This document shows positions 56,877 through 64,000 of a DNA stretch of 64,000 nucleotides, in pieces. Each line of letters begins with the position of its first letter. Within the stretch, counting starts at the first letter, position 1. The translations under genes were made by a program, and so were the position numbers. Location of the stretch: NCBI GenBank assembly GCA_006538405.1, contig BJKQ01000001.1:2666001-2730000 (forward strand), read 5' to 3'. The notes under the pieces were generated by a model, which ran no database searches, was not told where the DNA came from, and saw nothing but the letters and a program-made list of their open reading frames with translations. Origin of the DNA: Hansfordia pulvinata (Eukaryota > Ascomycota > Sordariomycetes > Xylariales).

Positions 56877-59800
56877 TACGAGTACCGCTCCCGTACCCAT
56901 CCATACTGTCCGTGCCTGCCTGTCTGTCCACCTACGTACTTCGTACGAGTAAATTCACCTCAGGTCGCGACTTCCCAGGCCATGGAAGAAATCCAGAATA
57001 GGTACATAAGAAGGATAAAGTTGGTTGACAAGGTTAGATAGGCGGGTATTCTTGAGCGGGATACTTGGAACGATAGGGCGGATACCTCCAAGTCTGGTGT
57101 GTCTCTGCTTCTACAAGGAGTCAAGAGCACTGCGCGAAAAGTATACGTAACTGCTCTCTAGCAGGTCTGCTCCTGCCTCACCTCGGGGGCTGCGCCGGGT
57201 GGGCAGTCAAGGCCACGAACGACAGTGACATTGGATGATGGAGTGGAGGATACCTGAGGTACATGGATACGTGCATGAGTTCTGTCAACCCGCGACAGCG
57301 ACATGTTGCGCGTGTAGGAGGCAGGGACAGCTCACCAGGGCTACATACGAGCAATAGACAAATTTATTACCATGGGCTGCAGTGCCAGTAGAGGATACAA
57401 CATGAGGCAGCATGCCAGTACCTACTCCTACGCGACACACACAGAGGCAAAATAACGGGCGCTCATAAAAGATACACACATCATGATGGGCACGCACCCA
57501 GCGCCTTTAAGGTACGAGTACCTCCCACCTACAACCTTCACCGCGTCGAATCCATCACCACGGCCGGAAGAAAGAACTGGCGGCGGCAAGCACCCGCTAT
57601 TGTCGGTTCCGACAACGAATGACGGGGACCCGAATGGAATGGACCTCAGTGACGTACGGGCCCAGCGTCCGTCTCGTACCCGCACTGGACGTGCATCGGC
57701 TACAGGGTTGGGCCCAGTGCCGGGAGCAGCCCTGCACTTGGCCAAGTCTCCTCTTGAGAGAAAATGCAGATAGTCATATGCACGCCAGCTCTTGGTGTGT
57801 TTGAGGTAGATTAGCTGCCCCGATCCGCGACCAGGATCGGGGCCCGGGACCAGCACGACTGACCACGCTGACCTGCCAGGATTCCACTGCCCTCTTTCCA
57901 CAGGATCACCAGCCGACGCTACGCGTGTAGGTTGGTTTCTGCTTCTGGACGGACTGACAAACAGTAGGTAGGTGGTGGGTTTTCTGACTGACATTGACTG
58001 ATGACAGGCAAGACAGACGGACAGACGCTGTCACGCCTTCTTGCATTGGATGCCTGTACGAGCATCTGTGGGTGCGTGGTGTGTGTTTTTTAGGTGGCAC
58101 GTGGGTGGGTGCCTAGGTACCGGGCACCCAATCCGGACGTATGGATACTCGTACGAGTACTCGGGAGGTAGAAAACCACCGCAATCATGTAAGCGAGCAG
58201 CCGCCGGCAGCCTATCAAGACCCCCGGCGGCGCATTCCCAGACTGCCGCAATCTCGCGCGCATTAAACGCCTGCGACACTTGGCCACCCGCAGGCCTATG
58301 GGTGTGCGCCCGCTCGACCCGCCACAGACGGGCGCCGGCTGATCGCGTCGTTGCATCGGCAGCAGATGCCCTGGGCTGGTGGTGGCTCGCCCATCGCCTC
58401 GGCCAGTCATGCAGCGGCAATAAAGGCTGAAGATATTTCGCAAGAAGGGTGGCGGGAGGGAAGGGGGGGTGTCCATGGGCAGAAGGCGTGGCCGAGCGTG
58501 GACTCGTGCGAGCGCTCTCGAGCTTCACAGACATGCCTGCGACTGCAAACCGACGCGGTCATCGCGGAACTCGCTCCGCTCATTGTGCGGCACGAGCACG
58601 GGTCGCTATCCCAAGAGAATAAGACGATTTCTGTCTGGTGTCGGCTCTGTACAAGACAACTACTCGTACGGATACCTGCAATGGCAGAGACTCTCCGGGG
58701 ACCCTGCACCGAGTCGAGGCCCAGCGCAGCGCAGAGCACAGAGCAAACAGGAGGCTAAGAGCCCAGACTCGGCACAAGCGCCGGGCGCAGAACATGGCCC
58801 GCCTCGGCTCCGAAACTGGTGACAGCCTGTTACAGAATTCTGCTAGAGAGGGGGCACGTGCTGCACCCGTTGACTCGCCATGTAACATGGCACATGGCTA
58901 GGCGTATCCATCCATATCTAGGGCCTCAGAAGGTACCTAAGGTATCTACGATATATGTGTACTCGTACCTCCTATACATTAAAGTAGGCGCCTACGAGTC
59001 TGGTACTTGCATTTATGTAGATAGAAACCGTTGTCATCACCGAACGGGCCTTGGATGCGCATAGGCCGGCACGTTCTGGTTCTGTCTCCGGGGTGGACAA
59101 GAAAAATGAAACAGGAGACAGAACCAGCCCTAGTTGCCGCTGTCACAGAAGCCCGAGCCTCAAAAAAAAAAAAAAAAAAAAAAAAAACTCCAGCGGTGCG
59201 TGCCTGTGCAGTCGTCCGCCCCGGAGGAGAGGCCGACGTGGCAAACGGTCAGCCTGCGATGCGGCTCCTGTGCCTGACTAGACGGCTTCTGGACGAGAAT
59301 AGAATCCGTGGAACTCGAATCGGCCCCGCTGACGGGTCTTGCCCAGTCCCGTGCCGCGCGTGCCCAACGTCTTCAGCCATTGTCCGCTCTCAGCCCGCCA
59401 GGCACAAAGGCTGCCGTGGCCATCCTTCAGCGTTGAACAAAGGCGAAGGAGTAGGCGCCGAGCTGGTGCCCTGTCGATCCCGACCAAGGGCAGCCCTGGA
59501 GGATTCCAGAAGGCTTCACTCCAGAGCCTGCCCCGGTACTCCCTGTCTGCAGGTGCTGGCAGGTACCTAATGTACCGCACCCACCGATGCGACCCTGAAA
59601 GTACATTTTCGACGTAACTGAGGTCGCTCTCGTACGACATCTGGAGCATGCTCTGATAGGTTCCATGTGCGTGGTGATATCTACACAGATGCCTAAGGTA
59701 GGTACCTAATTAGGTAAGATACATTCATGGAGGGTATCACCATTGACGGGTGAAAGTCGCCCTGAAGAAAGCGAACAGCAAACTTCACGCCCTGTGCCGG

Positions 59801-62062
59801 GTTGGGCGGTCAAGAGCAATCTACATACAGGATCAGGTAATGTACTCACGGTAGGTAAGGTTCTCTTTTCGGTCCAGTCGGGCGGTAGTACTCGTAAGGT
59901 TTTGGCTTCGGCGGTGTCGCGGGCAAGGGTTAGGGGTGATGGAGATGAAGATGTTTCAGATCCCGGTCGGCCCTGCCCTTCCCCTCCAGGCTGCTGATCG
60001 CTGTCCAAACCGTGCAGCCTCAAGTGGATTTACGAGTCCTCGTCCGTCCCAACCACCACACGTCGGATCTACCTTACTCAACCTCATCTCGGAAGAAACG
60101 AGTTGCCGGATACCCCGTCCTCGTTTGCTTCTATTAGCATGTCTGCTCCCTGCCGAAAACCCTCGAATCGTGGCCCTGGAACGACTAGGTTACCGGGACA
60201 GTAAGTGTAACTGCTGCTCTGTCCTGACCTCTCGGAACCGGCCTCCAGACGTTCATCTCCCCACACGCGTGCCCTTGCCGGCCAAGAACGCTGGCTGTCC
60301 AACCATTGAGGGCCGTCTCCATGCCGTGTTTACCCGCAGCTGCTGTTGCCAGGGCTGTGACAGGCAGCCCGGGCATGACTCACAAGCCTCATCAATTTCG
60401 TCGCGGCCAGCTCATGCCAGGGACGCGCCGTGGCTGCAGCTGCTCCTGATTGAGGTATATGAAATGACCACCACTAGAAAGTAACAGCTTCCCGTGTGAT
60501 CACGCAAGATGACCAGTCTTCTCGTCGCCGTCCAGCCTGGTGCAGGCCCTCGGGAGCCAGCGACTCGCGATACACAACGGGGCGGTCCCTAGTCTTTCGG
60601 CCTCGTCTCTCATCTTTGGCCCTCCTATCACGTGGTATGATTGCGGCATAATCGGCTTTTGCTGCCTTTCGCGTCATCCGGCCCCGCCCAAGAAAATTGG
60701 TCGCTCATCTAAGAGGTCTCGATCCGGAGCGGTGAGTGAAGAGCTCAGGGTTCCCTCCACCGAGGAGGCTGACTTGTACGGACGTACTCGTACGCATGCA
60801 AGAGAGGCCGCAGTACTCCGTATAATAAGCAGGCATGGACATCCCGCTTCCAGCTGCCCTTCCAAACAAGGATCAAGATCTGGAGTCTGCTTAGCGGGTG
60901 CACCCATCAACAAGATGCCAGGCACGTCCAGGGAACAGGGTTCATATCAGGGTCCAACTTTTATCGTGTCCGTGCAGAGTGCGGATAGCGAGGATGCACT
61001 CGTAGTCTACCCGTACGAGTAGGCTAGGGCTGGAAGCCGCGAACAATCGACAATGGCTTCAAGGTCCCCTTCACATCTTCTCGCCTTTTTTTCAGCAGCA
61101 ATGACTTCCTGCCTGTCTTCAGGAAGAACAACCGCAGATCATATTGATACTGGATCGATGGCGCAAAAGCAGGGAGCGGACGGAGGTTGGTCAGGTTACA
61201 CGGGACAATGCCCTTGTATATCAGCGGATGGAATGGAAAGCGGGCGGCACCCAAGAATAGAGGTTTTGGCCACCTGCGCCTGGCTGTGGACTGAAAGTCC
61301 AGGTTGCCGGGACGAGGCAACTTTCCCATCTTTGAGAAGACGAGGGTGGCAGGCTCCGCGTCCTTCGCCTCCACCGGAACTTGCCTTGAAATGGATGAAT
61401 GTTTGCTCACATGCTCTCCTTTCTGCCTCGAGATGATTACAGAGCTGCATGCGACAATCGAGCGTGGACTCGTGGCGGCAGCCAACAGCGCGCGAGCTCG
61501 CGTTGGAGGACACGAGTCATCACAGTGGATAAGGGGACAATGTTCCACATGATCCCACGGCATTTTTTTTGTAACCATCGAGACAATCGGGTCTTGCGCC
61601 GAAGCAACGGGATTGATGACCTTCTCAAGATCCTGCCAGGAAGGACACGCACGGTATAGATACGCGCAAATCACAACTTGGCCCCTAATGATGCGTACAC
61701 GAGCGAGCGGGCACTGGCATCTCACTCGGACCTTGCAAGACATCACTCCCAATGAGGGGTGGGGTAACGCAGCTGATAAGTGTGAAGCGCAGCCTCCTCT
61801 CACTACCATTGCTACGCCTAGTGTATCCGTACGACAGAGCGCACAATCCACCCGAGATATCGATCTTTCCTACCGAGCTTTATGCTTTGCTGTTTCGGAC
61901 AGTCTGGATTGCATGTCGGCTGCTCCGGTAGAAGGAAAAAGATATCACGGCGGGCCGGTCGCCGCAAGGTCTTGTGAAGGTGGGGTTGACCACGGACGTG
62001 GGCGAGAGTCGGAGCGATCTCCACGGACACGGCGTATCTCAACCATTTAGGTACTACTCGTA
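56877..62062. repeat. Cluster of the octamer TACTCGTA/TACGAGTA (11 copies)
   Basis: Exact copies start at 56877, 56944, 57513, 58146, 58152, 58661, 58960, 59889, 60785, 61014 and 62055. The two at 58146 and 58152 overlap into the perfect palindrome TACTCGTACGAGTA. Several copies abut a GTACCT block (57513, 58960). Confidence 0.85.
59162..59187 (+). repeat. Homopolymer A26
   Basis: Twenty-six consecutive A between CGAGCCTC and CTCCAGCGG. There is no coding body, target-site duplication or LINE-like sequence next to it, so I do not call it a retrotransposed tail. Confidence 0.85.
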
Positions 62063-63831
62063 CGCCAGCGTACCCGTCGAAGTGAATGAAAGTGGTGATA
62101 TCTGGGCACCAAGGTGATTCCAAGGCGAAGAGGAGGCTCCAGCTTCCCTCTGGATGTGAGTTGCGAGTACTTGTACCCGTACTGTTCGCATCCCCCCACT
62201 CAGCCAACTAGATACCGCACTCGTATTCTCGTGTGTTTGTGCCAACAACCCCGCCAGGTCGAGCCATTTTTTTCGCCGGGCATTTTTGGCGGGGTAAATC
62301 CCTAGGAGGGGCTGCCGAGGACCGGTGGGATGACGAAATGGCGCCTAAGAGCTCAACGACTGCGAGGCACCTTGGCTGCAACGCCTCACCATTGCGCATT
62401 ACTCCGCAGAAGCACGTCTGACCGCGCCCTTCGGGGCCATTTGCGGGCGATGGGGCAGCCGCCAGGCTTGTGGCTCTTCTCTCGTATGCACACCTCGCGC
62501 GTTGACATGTGGACAGGACACGGCTGTGGTGGAAGCAGCCGCGCTGCGCTGTGGTGTCGACTGGGATATATTGGCCCCGTTGCGTGATGGGTCTCCGGTG
62601 TCATGCCGGGCGGGGTTGTTTGTTATTATCGAGACGGCAAAGGTCGGCTGGCGACCAACAGCGAAGCACCCGCGCCTCTCGCCAGCAGCGTGTCTGGTGC
62701 CTTGGTAGGCGTCCGTGCCGAGCGCGGTGGGCTTCCAAGGTTGCAAAGAAAAGATTATGGTGGGGACCGAGAGATCGGCAGGCTTGCCTTTGTGCCTCTG
62801 CAGCTCAGGGCGCGTTGGCATTGACCTCCTCCTCCGTTGTCATGCTTTGCCAGTGCAGTGCCGTGTCGTGCTTCCTCCTCAGAGCTATCGTATGGGTCCC
62901 GTGGCCGCCCCCGCCGCCGCCCCCGTCCACTAACCGCCTCAGCTCGCCCGCCTTTGCTATGTCGGCAGCGGCTTGGAAGGCCGGTTCTTGCAAGCTTTCA
63001 TGCGCCCTCCTGCCCGCATCGGCGGCGAGGGGGAGGACATGTCGACAGCAGGGTGGTAGAGGGGGATTCGATAGGAAACGGACTGGTGTATTTGGCTGCT
63101 GCCGTTAAGGTCAAAGTCAAGTCGATGTTGACGTTGGGTCCTGGAGAAAAGGCATCGGCGGGCGCGTGTTGGGTGGTCCGCGAGAGAAGCCGAAACCGTG
63201 GAAAGAACAGACTCGCGGACCCCTCCTTTGCATGTTCTTGGGTGGTAGGTAGGTGGTAGGTAACGGTACGGGAACTCGCGCTATCGATACCGTTGCGCGC
63301 AGGTACCCTTTCCGCTGCTTTGCGTACAGATACTCGATTCCCCAGGGCTCGAGCAATATCCAACACCCAAAAGACCCGAGGGATGGCTGTTGAGAGCGGG
63401 CGCCTTAGCGTCTGGAGGCACGTGGATTGGGAAGGATGGTATCGGTACTCGCATCTCGGTTTCCAGGTCGGACCATCGACGCCCGTGTATGTACATCCAA
63501 AACGTAGCTGGAGCGACGCATTGGATGCGAACCCGAGCTCACGCCCACTTTCAGTGGAGGTCCGTTTTGCGGGCTAGGCGGCGCCGTCGAGTGCGAGTGG
63601 TACCTATACCTGGATCCAGGGAGATCGCCCACCACAGCCAGCCAGGCATACATGTAGGGCGGTACCTACATATCTGCTGACCGTCTGATCCGTCCCTCAT
63701 CATCATCAATATCACCAGTGCGACCTCGACTCGTCCGCTCTTCTCCTCCTCCTCCTCCTCAGTATTCTCTCCCAACCGCCAGGAGCGTTCTTGTTTTCTC
63801 ACCACCCTCGCCCACAGCAACCTCCTTCGCA

Positions 63832-63844
63832 ATGTCGTGGCAAG
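63832..63844 (+). CDS. Probable profilin, first exon only (gene runs off the right edge)
   Basis: The exon encodes MSWQ plus one base, followed by donor GTACGC at 63845. Fungal profilins begin MSWQ and many ascomycete profilin genes have an intron exactly after these codons. The start is preceded by a long C/T-rich leader, including CTCCTCCTCCTCCTC. No second exon appears before position 64000, so the intron exceeds 156 bp. Profilin binds actin monomers and poly-proline. With only four residues visible this remains a suggestion. Confidence 0.5.
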
Positions 63845-64000
63845 GTACGCCCCCCCTCCCGTCAGCATCACCATACCCCTCCCACCCCGCCTCCCTGCGA
63901 GACTGCAGGCTGCAGACCGCTGCAGCCGACGCAGACGAGAGACATGCGCCCACGGCCTCTCTCCCTCCGTGCTACCTCTGTTTCCTGCGCAATGTGTGCG

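Larger units (their letters stand above)
56742..63831. other. 7.1-kb gene-poor block upstream of the profilin-like start
   Basis: No supported gene. It has eleven TACTCGTA/TACGAGTA octamers, several GGTACCTA/CCTAGG blocks and an A26 run at 59162-59187. A 275-codon minus-strand frame at 61024-61851 lacks any recognisable domain and has mixed composition, so it is not called. The last 200 bp is a C/T-rich leader ending in CAACCTCCTTCGCA. Confidence 0.6.

Noticed and set aside
61024..61851. 275-codon minus-strand open frame in the third gene-poor block
   Set aside because: No recognisable motif, irregular composition, no supporting introns; kept only as a weak possibility.
1..64000. tRNA, 5S rRNA or other structured RNA genes
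   Set aside because: No B-box-like GGTTCGANNCC with a matching A box, and no fungal 5S signature, was seen on reading both strands; a covariance-model scan would be decisive.

Overview
This window is nuclear DNA of a filamentous ascomycete fungus. The introns are short (53-230 bp), begin mostly with GTAAGT/GTATGT/GTNNGT, carry CTGAC/CTAAC branch sites and end in CAG/TAG. The coding regions are GC-rich, 5' leaders are long and pyrimidine-rich, and the gene families (Clr5-domain protein, WSC proteins, TPC1, OCT1, MIC26/27, BUB2) are fungal. The gene set fits Sordariomycetes, possibly Hypocreales; the order is inference, and nothing here fixes a species.

Layout. 1-3.3 kb: a Clr5-domain gene cut by the left edge, a small membrane protein, and THO complex subunit 5. 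3.3-14.6 kb: an 11 kb gene-poor block packed with the octamer TACTCGTA/TACGAGTA. 14.6-31 kb: a GT2 glycosyltransferase, a DJ-1/PfpI protein, a nucleolar-type FKBP prolyl isomerase, an NDR-like AGC kinase, a WSC/GPI cell-wall protein and a conserved hypothetical. 33.6-40.4 kb: three consecutive genes for mitochondrial proteins (thiamine pyrophosphate carrier, MICOS MIC26/27, intermediate peptidase OCT1), the last two divergent. 41.3-44.5 kb: a second WSC/GPI protein and the spindle-checkpoint GAP BUB2. 44.5-50.4 kb: a second gene-poor, motif-rich block. 50.4-56.7 kb: a sulfate permease and a Ser/Pro-rich fungal protein. 56.7-63.8 kb: a third gene-poor, motif-rich block, ending in what looks like the first exon of profilin.

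Two global signals stand out. First, I found 48 exact copies of TACTCGTA/TACGAGTA by eye, against about 2 expected by chance. Forty of them lie in the three long intergenic blocks upstream of genes, and almost none lie in genes or between convergent genes. Second, six conserved genes carry nine single-base deletions, nearly all in short C runs of the coding strand. In each gene, the exon total plus the inferred missing bases is an exact multiple of three. This looks like residual homopolymer error in the assembly rather than gene decay.

I saw no transposon, tRNA, rRNA, CRISPR or secondary-metabolite cluster.
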